Shown: positions 52,697 through 61,937, counted from the first letter of the stretch. The stretch is 64,000 nucleotides of DNA from Paraburkholderia sartisoli (GCF_900107685.1 NZ_FNRQ01000011.1:1-64000); one strand, 5' to 3'. Translations and numbers: made by a program. Notes: a model not told the origin generated them from the sequence alone.

Positions 52697-52995
52697 TGTA
52701 TAACGGTGCAACACGTCAAAGCACGCCGAAGCACGTGGAAACACGGCGAAATGCGTGTACCGGACCCCGGATGCCGGGGTCCGGTGCGCGACACATACTG
52801 TAATCTGCACTGGTAAGTAACTATTGCCTTTGCTGTGAATACCGCAGGATAATTTTGCGCACCAGGCGCAGCGTCTCACCCCGGTTACGGCGTGCGCATG
52901 CCCGCCGGCCAAGACGGTCAGCGTTTCGGGTGTCCGGTGTTTCCGGCCCGGGCACGACGCGATCGCCCCAAACGCCTCACTTACCGGGTCCTCCT
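52697..52995. other. Gap between mrcA and the acyltransferase gene, with a perfect 12-bp hairpin
   Basis: ACCGGACCCCGG and CCGGGGTCCGGT pair around ATG at 52759-52785, 63 bases after mrcA. There is no T-run, so it is a weak terminator at best. Nothing else is supportable in these 299 bases. Confidence 0.5.
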
Positions 52996-53874
52996 TTGAA
53001 GAACCGCATTCTCCTCTGTCTTGCCACAGGACTGCTGCGCCTGCTCGCGTTCCTGCCTTATGGAGTCGTCGCGCGTTTCGGAGTCGGGCTCGGCTCGCTG
53101 CTGTACCGGATCCCCAGTTCCCGCCGCCGTGTCGTCCATACGAATCTGCGGCTATGTTTTCCTGACATGACCGAGCTTGAGCGCGAAAATCTGGCGCGCG
53201 CGCACTTCCGGCACGTGATCCGCAGTTTCGTGGAGCGCGGCACGCAATGGTTCGGCAATGCGAAATCGCTGGCGCGCCTCGTCGAAGTGGAAAGTGCGAT
53301 CGACCTCGCCCAGGCGCACGAGCATCCGACGATCTTCGTGGGCTTTCATTTTGTCGGCATCGAAGCGGGCTGCATGATGTACTCGACGCGCCATCCGGTC
53401 GCCTCGCTGTACACGCCGATGTCGAACGCGATGTTCGACGCGATGGCGCTGCGCCAGCGCGGCCGCTTCGGCACGGAAATGATTCCGCGCAGCAACAGTG
53501 TGCGTCAGGCGTTGCGCGCGCTGCGTGCGGGCAAACCGGTGATGCTCGCGGCCGACATGGATTTTGGCTTGCGCGATTCGGTGTTCGTGCCGTTCTTTGG
53601 CGTCGAGGCCTGCACGTTGACGTCGGTCTCGCGACTCGCGAAGGCGGGCAATGCGCGCGTGGTGCCGTTCGTGACCGAAGTGCTGCCCGAATATCGCGGC
53701 TACCGGTTGAAGATATTCGACGCGCTGAGCGACTTTCCATCCGAAGATCCGGCGGTCGATGCGCGTCGCATCACCGAGTTTCTGGAGGCGCAGGTGCGGC
53801 GGATTCCGGACCAGTACTACTGGGTCCACAAGCGGTTCAAACATCGCCCTGAGGGCGAGCCCGCGGTCTACTGA
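52996..53874 (+). CDS. LpxL/HtrB-type lipid A biosynthesis acyltransferase
   Basis: From TTG 52996 the protein has 292 residues, as in LpxL proteins. It has a membrane-anchoring N-terminus (RILLCLATGLLRLLAFLPYGVVARFG), RRRVVHTNLRLCFPDMTELE, the catalytic His-x4-Glu in VGFHFVGIEAG, and LAADMDFGLRDSVFVPFFGVEACT. It transfers a secondary acyl chain onto lipid A at the inner face of the cytoplasmic membrane. The start is uncertain: no ATG precedes the conserved region, and TTG follows CTCCT rather than a clear ribosome site; in-frame GTG codons upstream are alternatives. Confidence 0.88.
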   Translation: MKNRILLCLATGLLRLLAFLPYGVVARFGVGLGSLLYRIPSSRRRVVHTNLRLCFPDMTELERENLARAHFRHVIRSFVERGTQWFGNAKSLARLVEVESAIDLAQAHEHPTIFVGFHFVGIEAGCMMYSTRHPVASLYTPMSNAMFDAMALRQRGRFGTEMIPRSNSVRQALRALRAGKPVMLAADMDFGLRDSVFVPFFGVEACTLTSVSRLAKAGNARVVPFVTEVLPEYRGYRLKIFDALSDFPSEDPAVDARRITEFLEAQVRRIPDQYYWVHKRFKHRPEGEPAVY

Positions 53875-53946
53875 AGCGCAGGCGCGATTTCGTTGCAGCA
53901 GGGAAAAGTGTTCTGCGATCAGCGGGTTAGGTGTGCTGTCAGAACG

Positions 53947-54268
53947 TTATCAACAGCCCTTTCAACACGATCTGTGGATAAGCCGACGCGCGGCGGGCGT
54001 GCATCCCCGAATGCCGTGCGCTGCACGAACCTGATCCACTGCGATCAAGCTGATTCTGTTCAATGACTTACCGCGTTCGCCCGACGCTTATCAACAGCCC
54101 TGTCAACAGAAACTGGGGATAACCTGCGCGGCCCGATCGTGCGTCGCACACACGCAAATCATCGTCGCGATGCATTTCTCGCCGCCAGACAAATTCGTTG
54201 CGCGCTCAACGTGTTACCCCTTCTGTCAGAACGTTCTCCACAGGCTCATCAACATAATCTGGGGATAA
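53947..54268. repeat. Three copies of the 35-bp DnaA-box-like element
   Basis: Copies lie at 53947-53981, 54088-54122 and 54234-54268. In each, TTATCAACA (or TTCTCCACA) is followed at offset 15 by TCAACA and at offset 26 by TGTGGATAA or TGGGGATAA. The outer words are inverted relative to each other and the middle one is a third DnaA-box-like word. Copies 1 and 3 also share the preceding TGTCAGAACG. Start-to-start spacings are 141 and 146 bases. The array fills the 410-base gap between the convergent acyltransferase and efflux genes, and no gene is supportable there. Confidence 0.75.
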
Positions 54269-54284
54269 CACCACCCGTAGCCGG

Positions 54285-55772
54285 TCAATTCCGCGCCACA
54301 CCTTCAGCGGCGGGTTTCACGTCCTGCACCGGATTGCCCATCGCCTGAAAGAGCGCCGCCGTGTCGCCGAGCCGTGCGCCCGTATAACGGATCTCGTCGA
54401 GTTGCGCGTTGCGATACTGCTGCTCGCTCGATCGTGTCGATGTCACCGGCACGGCGCCCAGCCAGTAACGCGCCGACGTTTCATCGAAGATCCCACGAGC
54501 CGAGCGCGCCGCGAAATTCGCCGCATCGAGTGCCTGCGCGTCGTGTTCGAGCGCTGCGAGCGTATCAGCGACGTTCTGGAATGCGGCGAGCACCGTCTGC
54601 TTGTATTGCGCGGTCGCGGCGTCGTAAGAATCGACCGCCGCGCGACGCTGCGCGAGCAATGCGCCACCGTGGAAGATCGGTTGCGACAGCGACGCGCCGA
54701 TGCTCCAGATCGCGCCCGCGCCCGACAGCGCCACCGGCCAGCTGAACCCGCCCTGGCCCATGGACGCCGTAAGCGACAAACTCGGGAACATCTGCGCGGT
54801 GGCCACGCCGACATCGGCAGCGGCGGCCTTCAACGTGGCATCCGCGGCCTGGATGTCCGGCCGCGACTTCAGCAGATCCGACGGCACCGAAACCGGCACC
54901 TGTTCGGGCACGTGAATACGCGCGAGGTCGAGATCGGGTGGCGCGGCATCGGGCGTGCGGCCGAGCAGCACGGCGAGCGCGTGACGCGTCGTCGTCCATT
55001 GCTGGCGCAGGCCCGGAAGGCTCGCCGCGAGCGACGCCGCGCTTTGCTGCGCACCGAGCGCATCGCTGTGCGACACCGCGCCGAGATCGTAGCGGCGCAC
55101 GGTATCGCGTGCCTGTTCGTTGGCGAGCGTCACGAGCCGCACCGTGGCGTCGATCTGTGCGTGCAGCGTCGCCGATGCAATCGCCGCGGACACGATATTG
55201 GCCGCCAGCGCCCGCCGCGCCGCGTCGAACTGGTACGCCTGCACGTCCACGCGCGCGGCGAGCGCCGCGTTTTCGAGCCGTGCGGCGCCGAAAATATCGA
55301 ACGTGTAATGCGCCTGAACCTGGCCGACAAACGTGTTGTACAGAAACGTGTTCGGGCCGGCTTCGGGAATCGCCAGCGCGCGTTGACGCGTCGCCTGGCC
55401 GCCAGCGTCGATGGACGGCAGCAGCGAGCTGCCGATCTGCGCGCGCAACTGCTCGCGCGCGGCGGCCAGACTGCGGTCCGTGGCGGCGAGCGTCGGACTG
55501 TTGCGCAGGCCTTCGTCGACGAGCGCGTTCAGATCGTCCGACTGAAACTGCTTCCACCATTCGGGCACGGCCTTCGCGCCGACCACGAACTGCTGCGTGA
55601 TGCCCTGGGCGGGCACGGTCTGGGTTGGCTGCGCTTCGGCGCCGTAATGCGCCGGCTCGGGCATCGCAGGCGGTTCGCCATTGGGGCCGAACGAGCAGGC
55701 CGCGAGCGCGAACAGGGTGAGCGCGCCGGCCGCCGTCCGCGTGATGCCATACGTGGAAAAAACATGGGCCAT
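54285..55772 (-). CDS. RND efflux outer-membrane lipoprotein (NodT/OprM family)
   Basis: The 495-residue protein has a lipoprotein signal (TLFALAAC, lipidated Cys near residue 26) and the duplicated TolC-like repeats: WWKQFQSDDLNALVDEGLRNSPTL and LLKSRPDIQAADATLKAAAADVGVA, the NodT-family KSRPDI motif, then LSLTASMGQGG and the AQYKQTVLAAFQNVADTLAAL helix. It forms the outer-membrane duct for the RND pump. It starts two bases after the pump gene. Confidence 0.92.
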   Translation of the reverse strand: MAHVFSTYGITRTAAGALTLFALAACSFGPNGEPPAMPEPAHYGAEAQPTQTVPAQGITQQFVVGAKAVPEWWKQFQSDDLNALVDEGLRNSPTLAATDRSLAAAREQLRAQIGSSLLPSIDAGGQATRQRALAIPEAGPNTFLYNTFVGQVQAHYTFDIFGAARLENAALAARVDVQAYQFDAARRALAANIVSAAIASATLHAQIDATVRLVTLANEQARDTVRRYDLGAVSHSDALGAQQSAASLAASLPGLRQQWTTTRHALAVLLGRTPDAAPPDLDLARIHVPEQVPVSVPSDLLKSRPDIQAADATLKAAAADVGVATAQMFPSLSLTASMGQGGFSWPVALSGAGAIWSIGASLSQPIFHGGALLAQRRAAVDSYDAATAQYKQTVLAAFQNVADTLAALEHDAQALDAANFAARSARGIFDETSARYWLGAVPVTSTRSSEQQYRNAQLDEIRYTGARLGDTAALFQAMGNPVQDVKPAAEGVARN

Positions 55773-55774
55773 GA

Positions 55775-58700
55775 TCAGACTCCCAATTGCGCGGACGAGG
55801 GATGCTCCGGCTCGCGCTCGTCGTTGCGTACCCTGAACGACGTCGCATAGAGCGCCGGCAGATAGAAGAGCGTCAACACCGTGGCGCTCGTGATCCCGCC
55901 CATCAGCGCGGTTGCCATCGGCCCGAAGAAGTTCGACCGCAACAGCGGAATCAGCGCGAGCACGGCAGCGGCGGCGGTCAGTGTGATGGGCCGGAAACGG
56001 CGCACGGTCGCGCCGACGATCGCGTCGAAACGCTTGTATCCGGCGGCGATATCCTGCTCGATCTGATCGACGAGAATCACCGAGTTGCGCATGATGATGC
56101 CGAACATCGCGATCACGCCGAGCATCGCGACGAAGCCGAACGGCTTGCCGAACAGCAGCAGCGTCGCGGCCACGCCGATCAGCCCGAGCGGGGCGGTCAG
56201 CACGACCATCAGCACGCGCGCGATGCTTTGCAGCTGGATCATCAGCAGCGTCAGCACGGCGATGACCATGATCGGCATCTGCGCGTTGATCGACGTCTGG
56301 CCCTTGCCGCTTTCCTCGACGGAACCGCCGACCTCGATGCGATAACCGACGGGCAGCGTGGCCCGGATCTGCGAGAGCGTTTTGTCGACGCTGTGCGTGA
56401 CGTCGATGCCCTGAGCGCCGGGCGCGACATCGGATTGCACGGTGATCGTCGGTTGCCGGTCGCGTTCCCAGATCACGCCGTATTCGAGATCGTCGCGCAG
56501 ATGACCCAGTGTGCCGAGCGGCACCGCGCCGTTTGGCGTCGGCATCGCAAGCGTAAGCAGGTTCGCCGGATCGACGCGTTCGCTCTTCGGCGCGCGCAGG
56601 TCGACGCTGATCAGCTTGTCGCGCTCGCGATACTGCGTGACGGTGTAACCGGAGAGCGTCATCGCGAGGAAGCTCGAAATGTCCTCCGACGTCACGCCGA
56701 GTTCGCGGGCCTTTTTCTGGTCCACTTCGAAGCGCACCGAACGCTCGGCCGGTTCATCCCAGTCGAACTGGACGTTGCTCGTGCGGCGATCGGCGCGCAT
56801 CGTCGCGGCCACGCGCTCGGCGATCGAGCGCACGGTCGCGATGTCGTCGCCGCTCACGCGGAACTGCACCGGGTAGCCGACAGGCGGGCCGTTTTCGAGC
56901 CGCGACAGGCGCGTGCGGATCGCCGGAAACTCGTTGCGCAGTTTCGGTTCCAGCCAGCGTGCGAGCTTCTCGCGATCTTCCACCGACTTCGCCGTGATCA
57001 CGAACTGTGCGAAATTCGGCTGCGGCAGCTGCTGGTCGAGCGGCAGATAGAAACGCGGCGCCCCCGTGCCGACGAAGTCGACCGTGTGATCGATTTCCGG
57101 CCGTCCTTCGAGTGCTTTTTCGAGGCGTTGCGCCTGACGCAGCGTCGCCTCGAACGAAGCGCCTTCTGGCAGACGCACGTCGACGAGCAGTTCCGGCCGG
57201 TCGGAGCTCGGGAAGAACTGCTGCGGCACGAGCGTGAAGGCGGCCATCGCGACGACAAAGAGCACCACCGTCACGATCAGCACGACGAAGCGCCGCTCGA
57301 CACACCAGCCGATCCAGCCGCGCAGGCGCCGGTAGAAGCGCGTGTCGTAAATATCGTGTTCATGATCGTGCGCTTCGTGTACCTGACGCTTGCGCTCCGG
57401 CAGCAGGTGATAGCCGAGCATTGGAATCAGCACGACGGCCGCGAGCCACGACGCGATCAGCGCAATCGCCGACACCTCGAAAATCGAGCGCGTGTATTCA
57501 CCCGTGCTGGATTTCGCGAGCGCGATCGGCAGAAAGCCGGAGACGGTGACGAGCGTGCCCGTCAGCATCGGAAACGCCGTGTTCGTGTACGCGTACGCCG
57601 CGGCACGCGTGCGGTTCCATCCCTGTTCGAGCTTCACCGCCATCATTTCGACGGCGATGATCGCGTCGTCGACAAGCAGCCCGAGCGCGAGCACGAGCGT
57701 GCCGAGCGACACCTTGTGCAGGCCGATATCGAACAGATACATGCACAGCGCGGTGACGGCGAGCACGACCGGAATCGAGATCACGACCACCATGCCGGTA
57801 CGCATGCCGAGCGAGATCAGGCTCACCACCAGCACGATTCCGATGGCCTCGGCGACGGCTTCGAGGAAATCGTCCACCGAATGCTCGACCGCGTGCGGCA
57901 TGCTCGACACTTCGACGAGCTTGAGCCCCACCGGCAGATGCGCGCGCAGCATGGCGGCTTTTTCGTCGAGTGCCTTGCCGAGACGGATCACGTCGCCGCC
58001 AGGCGTCATCGTCACGCCGATGCCGAGCACGGCCTTGCCTCCATAGCGCATCTGCGTCGCGACCGGATCGTCGTAGCCGCGCTTGATGGTGGCGATATCG
58101 CCGAGCCGGAACGAGCGGTTGTTGATGCGGATCAGCGTGTCGGCGAGTGCCTGGACGTCCTTGAACTGGCCAGTCGGGCGCACGAAGACGCGGTCGTCGG
58201 TGGTGGTCAGCGTGCCGGCCGGAGACACCGCGTTCTGCGCGTTGATCGCCTGCGCCAGTTGCTGCGGCGAGACGCCGAGGCGCGTCAGTTGCGTGTTCGC
58301 GATCTCGATGTAGATGTGCTGGTCAGGGTCGCCGAAATAATCGACCTTGCCGACGCCCGGCACCCGCAGCAGCACGGTGCGCAACTCGTCGGCGTAGTCG
58401 TGCAGCTGCGCCGCCGAAAAGCCGTCGCCCTCGAGCGTGTAGATGTTCGTATAGACGTCACCGAACTCGTCGTTGAAGAACGGGCCCTGGATGCCTGGCG
58501 GCAGCGTCGCGGCGATGTCGCCGACTTTCTTGCGCACCTGATACCAGGTTGCCGGCACGTCCTTCACCGGCGCCGAATCCTTCATCGAGAAGAACATCAG
58601 CGATTCGCCCGGGCGCGAGTAGCTGCGCACGAAATCGATTTGCGGCGTCTCCTGCAGCTTGCGGCCGATGCGGTCGGTCACCTGCTCCTGCACCTGGCGC

Positions 58701-58945
58701 GCGGTCGCGCCGGGCCAGAACGTGCGGATCACCATCACGCGGAACGTGAACGGCGGATCTTCCGACTGCGCGAGCCGCGTGTACGCGAGGATGCCGAATG
58801 CCGTCGCCATCGCGATCAGGAACACGACCAGCGCCTGATGCCGCAACGCCCATGCGGACAGGTTGAAACGGCCTTCCTCGTGGCGATGGTTTTCCGGTTG
58901 CGGGGCGTCGCGATGCGCGTCTTCCTGCGAATGCGGCGCGGTCAT
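55775..58945 (-). CDS. RND efflux transporter inner-membrane pump
   Basis: The 1056-residue pump has 12 helices and two large periplasmic loops. FNLSAWALRHQALVVFLIAMATAFGILAYTRLAQSEDPPF is the N-terminal segment of the subgroup whose members carry SEDPPFTFR. Helix 4 has GLLVDDAIIAVEMM with the proton-relay Asp pair. GQTSINAQMPIMVIAVLTLLMIQLQ and GFVAMLGVIAMFGIIMRNSVILVDQIEQD are the second-half counterparts. It exports drugs or other amphiphiles with proton entry. The N-terminal ~25 residues are His/Glu-rich (HSQEDAHRDAPQPENHRHEE), unusual and possibly metal-binding. The start overlaps the adaptor stop (ATGA). Confidence 0.93.
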   Translation of the reverse strand: MTAPHSQEDAHRDAPQPENHRHEEGRFNLSAWALRHQALVVFLIAMATAFGILAYTRLAQSEDPPFTFRVMVIRTFWPGATARQVQEQVTDRIGRKLQETPQIDFVRSYSRPGESLMFFSMKDSAPVKDVPATWYQVRKKVGDIAATLPPGIQGPFFNDEFGDVYTNIYTLEGDGFSAAQLHDYADELRTVLLRVPGVGKVDYFGDPDQHIYIEIANTQLTRLGVSPQQLAQAINAQNAVSPAGTLTTTDDRVFVRPTGQFKDVQALADTLIRINNRSFRLGDIATIKRGYDDPVATQMRYGGKAVLGIGVTMTPGGDVIRLGKALDEKAAMLRAHLPVGLKLVEVSSMPHAVEHSVDDFLEAVAEAIGIVLVVSLISLGMRTGMVVVISIPVVLAVTALCMYLFDIGLHKVSLGTLVLALGLLVDDAIIAVEMMAVKLEQGWNRTRAAAYAYTNTAFPMLTGTLVTVSGFLPIALAKSSTGEYTRSIFEVSAIALIASWLAAVVLIPMLGYHLLPERKRQVHEAHDHEHDIYDTRFYRRLRGWIGWCVERRFVVLIVTVVLFVVAMAAFTLVPQQFFPSSDRPELLVDVRLPEGASFEATLRQAQRLEKALEGRPEIDHTVDFVGTGAPRFYLPLDQQLPQPNFAQFVITAKSVEDREKLARWLEPKLRNEFPAIRTRLSRLENGPPVGYPVQFRVSGDDIATVRSIAERVAATMRADRRTSNVQFDWDEPAERSVRFEVDQKKARELGVTSEDISSFLAMTLSGYTVTQYRERDKLISVDLRAPKSERVDPANLLTLAMPTPNGAVPLGTLGHLRDDLEYGVIWERDRQPTITVQSDVAPGAQGIDVTHSVDKTLSQIRATLPVGYRIEVGGSVEESGKGQTSINAQMPIMVIAVLTLLMIQLQSIARVLMVVLTAPLGLIGVAATLLLFGKPFGFVAMLGVIAMFGIIMRNSVILVDQIEQDIAAGYKRFDAIVGATVRRFRPITLTAAAAVLALIPLLRSNFFGPMATALMGGITSATVLTLFYLPALYATSFRVRNDEREPEHPSSAQLGV

Positions 58946-60120
58946 GACGCGAAGTCCTCGGGATGCAGCGGCGCGATCACGCGAACCTGCTCGCCGGCCG
59001 TCACGGTATGAACGCCTTGCAGCACGACGCGCTCGCCGTCCTTCAAGCCCTGCGAAATGGCGACCGTGCGTTCGTTATAGCGCGAGACCTGCACGCGACG
59101 CAGTTCGAGCTTGTCGTCGCCGGCACGCACGATCCACAGCGCGGGCGCGTTGCCGTCGTGAAACAGCGCGGTGGCGGGCACGACGAACGAACTCGCCGCG
59201 CTTGCCGCCGTCACGGGTTGCGTGAGCGCGATGTCGGCGGTCATGCCAAGGCGCACGTCGGGACCGGGGTTTTCCAGCGTGAGCTTCGCGCGATACGTGC
59301 GGCTTTGCGCATCGGCAGCGGGCGACAGCTCGCGCACGCGCGCCGAAAATGTCCGGCCGGGCAGCGCGGACAGCGTGACCTTCGCAACCTGACCGACCGC
59401 GAGCGAAGCGAGCGCGCCTTCAGGCACGTCGCAGACGACGTCGACGTCACCTGTCCAGGCGAGGTTATAGACGGCCTGACCCGCCGACACGTTCTGGCCC
59501 GTGTCGGCCTGTTCCGCCGTGATGACGCCGGCGTGATCGGCCGTGAGCGTGGCGTACTTCAGCTGGTCCTGCGCGAGCGCGGCCTGCTGCCCGGCCTGAT
59601 CGCGCTGCGCGATGGCCGACGTGTAGGCATCTTCGGTCTGTTCGAGTTGCGCCTGCGAGATGAGGTTTTCGCGCGCCTGGGCGCGATCGCGGTCGACCTG
59701 CTGTTTGGCGTAGACCGCGCGCGACTTCGCGGCGTCGAGTTGCGCCCCTGCGCTTGCCGCGTTCTTTTGCACATCGGCCGGATCGAGGCGCGCGACGACC
59801 TGGCCGCTCTTCACGACGTCGCCGAGCCTCACGCGCCGCTCGATGATCTTGCCCGCGATCCGGAACGACAGCGGCGTGGCGTAACGCGCCTGCACTTCGC
59901 CGGGCAGCGCGGCGGAAACGGGATGACCGTCCGGATGAACCGCCTGCGCGACGACCGGGCGCGGTGTGGGTGCGGCAACCTCGTTGCGGTGACAGGCGCC
60001 AAGCGCCGTCACGGCACTCAACACGGAGACGAGAGCAGCAGTGCGCAACGGCGCGAAGCCTGCCTGCTGGTGGGACTGCCTGCGCGGCGAAGCCGGCGCG
60101 CTAAAACCAGGACGATTCAC
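58942..60120 (-). CDS. RND efflux periplasmic adaptor (membrane fusion protein)
   Basis: The 392-residue lipoprotein (AVTALGAC lipobox near residue 43) has the MFP order: barrel-sandwich/lipoyl half (RIAGKIIERRVRLGDVVKSGQVVARLDPADVQ), alpha-hairpin (about 120-175), second lipoyl half (YATLTADHAGVITAEQADTGQNVSAGQ) and the beta-barrel/membrane-proximal domain. It links pump and outer-membrane duct. The start is GTG 60120, the only good candidate before the lipobox. It heads the minus-strand efflux operon, divergent from a TetR gene. Confidence 0.9.
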   Translation of the reverse strand: MNRPGFSAPASPRRQSHQQAGFAPLRTAALVSVLSAVTALGACHRNEVAAPTPRPVVAQAVHPDGHPVSAALPGEVQARYATPLSFRIAGKIIERRVRLGDVVKSGQVVARLDPADVQKNAASAGAQLDAAKSRAVYAKQQVDRDRAQARENLISQAQLEQTEDAYTSAIAQRDQAGQQAALAQDQLKYATLTADHAGVITAEQADTGQNVSAGQAVYNLAWTGDVDVVCDVPEGALASLAVGQVAKVTLSALPGRTFSARVRELSPAADAQSRTYRAKLTLENPGPDVRLGMTADIALTQPVTAASAASSFVVPATALFHDGNAPALWIVRAGDDKLELRRVQVSRYNERTVAISQGLKDGERVVLQGVHTVTAGEQVRVIAPLHPEDFAS

Positions 60121-60247
60121 GATAACCCCAGGACTGACGTGGCGAACAGGGACAGCGAACAGGGTGCGACGGGCGGCGGACAGGGCCAGCGGACGCAGAT
60201 CAACAGGTGATGCGGGACGCTTGCTTCAGATCATGGTCTGGATTCTA

Positions 60248-60294
60248 ATACACACTTGTATCTGAGTGCAAAGCTGAATCTATTCATTCTGAAT
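60248..60294. promoter_or_regulatory. Candidate TetR operators between the efflux operon and its regulator
   Basis: Two AT-rich inverted repeats sit in the divergent gap: ATACA-CACT-TGTAT (60248-60261) and ATTCA-TTC-TGAAT (60282-60294). They are 15-60 bases upstream of the TetR start and opposite the efflux promoter side, as expected for a local repressor controlling both directions. Confidence 0.55.
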
Positions 60295-60308
60295 GCTAGA
60301 CTTCGCCG

Positions 60309-60938
60309 ATGAAACGAAAACGCCTCACACGAGAGCAAAGCCGGGACCAGACGCGCGAGCGCCTGCTTGACGCCGCGCTTGCCATGTTCATGAAGAAAGG
60401 ATTTGCCGCGACGAGCGTCGAGGACATCGCCGATACGGCGGGTTACACGCGGGGCGCGTTCTATTCGAACTTCGACAGCAAGCCCGAGGTGTTCCTCGAG
60501 CTGCTGCGGCGCGACCACGAGCAGATGCAGGCGGATCTGCAGAGCATCTTCGAAGGGGAGTCGACGCGCGAAGGGATGGAAAAGCGCGTGCTGACGTTCT
60601 ACCGGCGTCTGCCGTTCGACAACAAGTGCTTTCTGTTGTGGGTGGAAGCCAAGCTGCTGTCGGCGCGCGACGCGCGCTTTCGCACGAACTTCAACGCTTT
60701 CATGCGCGAGAAGCGCGAACAGATGGCGGCGTACATCCAGGAGTTTTCGGTGCGTGCCGGCACGCCGCTGTCGCTGCCGCCCGAAACGCTGACGCTCGGC
60801 CTTTTTGGTTTGTGCGACGGGGTGCAGTCGTTCTATACGGCCGATCCGCAGCACGTCACCGATCAGATGGTCGACACGGTGCTCTCGGAGTTTTTCTCGC
60901 GGGTGGTGTTCGGCAGGAGCGCTGACGAGGTGCGCTGA
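60309..60938 (+). CDS. TetR-family transcriptional regulator of the RND operon
   Basis: The 209-residue protein has the TetR HTH at residues 14-60: TRERLLDAALAMFMKKGFAATSVEDIADTAGYTRGAFYSNFDSKPEVFLELL (outline), with the GYTRGAFYSNFDSK recognition-helix motif of AcrR-type repressors. The C-terminal helical ligand domain is diverged. It is divergent from the efflux operon, with palindromes in between, so repression of the pump until an inducer binds is the likely role. Confidence 0.9.
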   Translation: MKRKRLTREQSRDQTRERLLDAALAMFMKKGFAATSVEDIADTAGYTRGAFYSNFDSKPEVFLELLRRDHEQMQADLQSIFEGESTREGMEKRVLTFYRRLPFDNKCFLLWVEAKLLSARDARFRTNFNAFMREKREQMAAYIQEFSVRAGTPLSLPPETLTLGLFGLCDGVQSFYTADPQHVTDQMVDTVLSEFFSRVVFGRSADEVR

Positions 60939-61008
60939 GCCTGACCCGGCAACGCTGCTTCCGGCTTTCGGGCGCCCGTCGGGTTAGCGGCGCTCAGGCT
61001 CGAACGGC

Positions 61009-61239
61009 TCAGCCTCCGAGCCCGGGTCCGTAGTTGCTGCCAATCAGTTTCGTCACCGCATTGACATCGGCGTAGTCCTGCTCAGGCAGGCCGTCGAGCA
61101 TCGAAAGCACTTCATTGCTGGCGCCGGCCTCGCGCGCGGCGTCGACGAGCGCGTCCTTGTTCGTCGGCCAGGAAATGGTCCGCAGGATATCGGTGATCTG
61201 CATATCGAGCGATTCGTCGGGAATAGGGATGCCGGTCAT
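61009..61239 (-). CDS. DUF2795 family protein
   Basis: From ATG 61239 the 76-residue protein reads TDILRTISWPTNKDALVDAAREAGASNEVLSMLDGLPEQDYADVNAVTKLIG (outline), the DUF2795 pattern of two helices with WPTNKDALVDAA and a short proline-turn LDGLPEQDY. The family is small and uncharacterised. It is convergent with the TetR gene. Confidence 0.85.
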   Translation of the reverse strand: MTGIPIPDESLDMQITDILRTISWPTNKDALVDAAREAGASNEVLSMLDGLPEQDYADVNAVTKLIGSNYGPGLGG

Positions 61240-61355
61240 GCGCGGGGTCCTTGTTTTAACCATCTGTGCCCAACGCGCCGTGAGGCGCCCGAACCGTGAT
61301 GCTCAAGCACGCGCATTCCCCGCACGTGCAGGCGGCAATCCGGTGCAACCGGCGC

Positions 61356-61628
61356 TCAGGTCTGCAGGTGCTCGTTCTTCGCGACAAAGCCGCGCTCGGG
61401 GTGGTTCGACTTCGGCAGCGCGATGAATTGCCAGTGCTGCGTCTTGCTGTTGCTGATCGCGGCCACGTCCGGCGCCGCGGGTGCGACCGGCGCGGCGTTG
61501 GCGGCAAGCGCCGCCGCCGCGGAGCCGTCCGTGTTGCCTGTCGCCGGGCTTTCATATGCGGTGTGAGCCGGCGCGGCGAAACACGAGGCCGACAGCGTCA
61601 CCATGGTCAATAGCGTCGAGATTTTCAT
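61356..61628 (-). CDS. Small exported hypothetical protein
   Basis: From ATG 61628, with AAAGGAG nine bases upstream, this gives 90 residues: signal peptide MKISTLLTMVTLSASCFAAP, an Ala/Pro-rich spacer, and a C-terminal stretch TQHWQFIALPKSNHPERGFV. A Cys in the signal region (SASCF) could be a lipobox but lacks the usual context. I recognise no family. The good ribosome site and signal peptide argue that it is real. Confidence 0.65.
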   Translation of the reverse strand: MKISTLLTMVTLSASCFAAPAHTAYESPATGNTDGSAAAALAANAAPVAPAAPDVAAISNSKTQHWQFIALPKSNHPERGFVAKNEHLQT

Positions 61629-61937
61629 CGCCCGAGCTCCTTTGCTCTTGCAGCACAGAGGCTGCAGCAAGCGCTGTGCCATGGCGGCATTCCGCCGCCT
61701 GACACCCGCCTGGCGCGAACCGCGAAAACGGGGCGCCTTCTACCATCTTAGGACGCAATTCGTCCGCACGCCGCAGCAAAAACGACAAAACCGGGCAAAA
61801 CCGATGGAGACTTTTGCAATCTTCACAAACGGCCGGCGCTCAGTCACGAACGACCGTGCGGAATGCGTGTTGCAGCGCGGGGATTTCGCGCCGGTATTGC
61901 GCGGGCCAGATTGACGGGCAGCCGGCTCGGCAATGCG
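61629..61937. other. 309-base gap with no supportable gene
   Basis: It should contain the promoter of the small exported protein. AAAACGACAAAACCGGGCAAAACC (61777-61800) is an AT-rich patch. No repeat or hairpin with a T-run is seen. Confidence 0.35.

Noticed and set aside
50246..53740. 1164-codon minus-strand open frame opposite mrcA and the acyltransferase gene
   Set aside because: It is antisense to two clear genes, rich in Arg/His/Ala and lacks any domain. It is a GC3-bias shadow.
53947..54122. dif/XerCD recombination site
   Set aside because: No 28-bp dif core of the TTATGTTAAAT type is present, and three spaced copies do not fit dif.
53947..54268. CRISPR-like array
   Set aside because: There are only three repeats, internally symmetrical and separated by about 106-111 bases, with no cas genes. 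The content is DnaA-box-like.
55787..59011. 1074-codon plus-strand open frame opposite the RND pump
   Set aside because: Wholly antisense to the pump gene, with Arg/His-rich composition typical of shadow frames.
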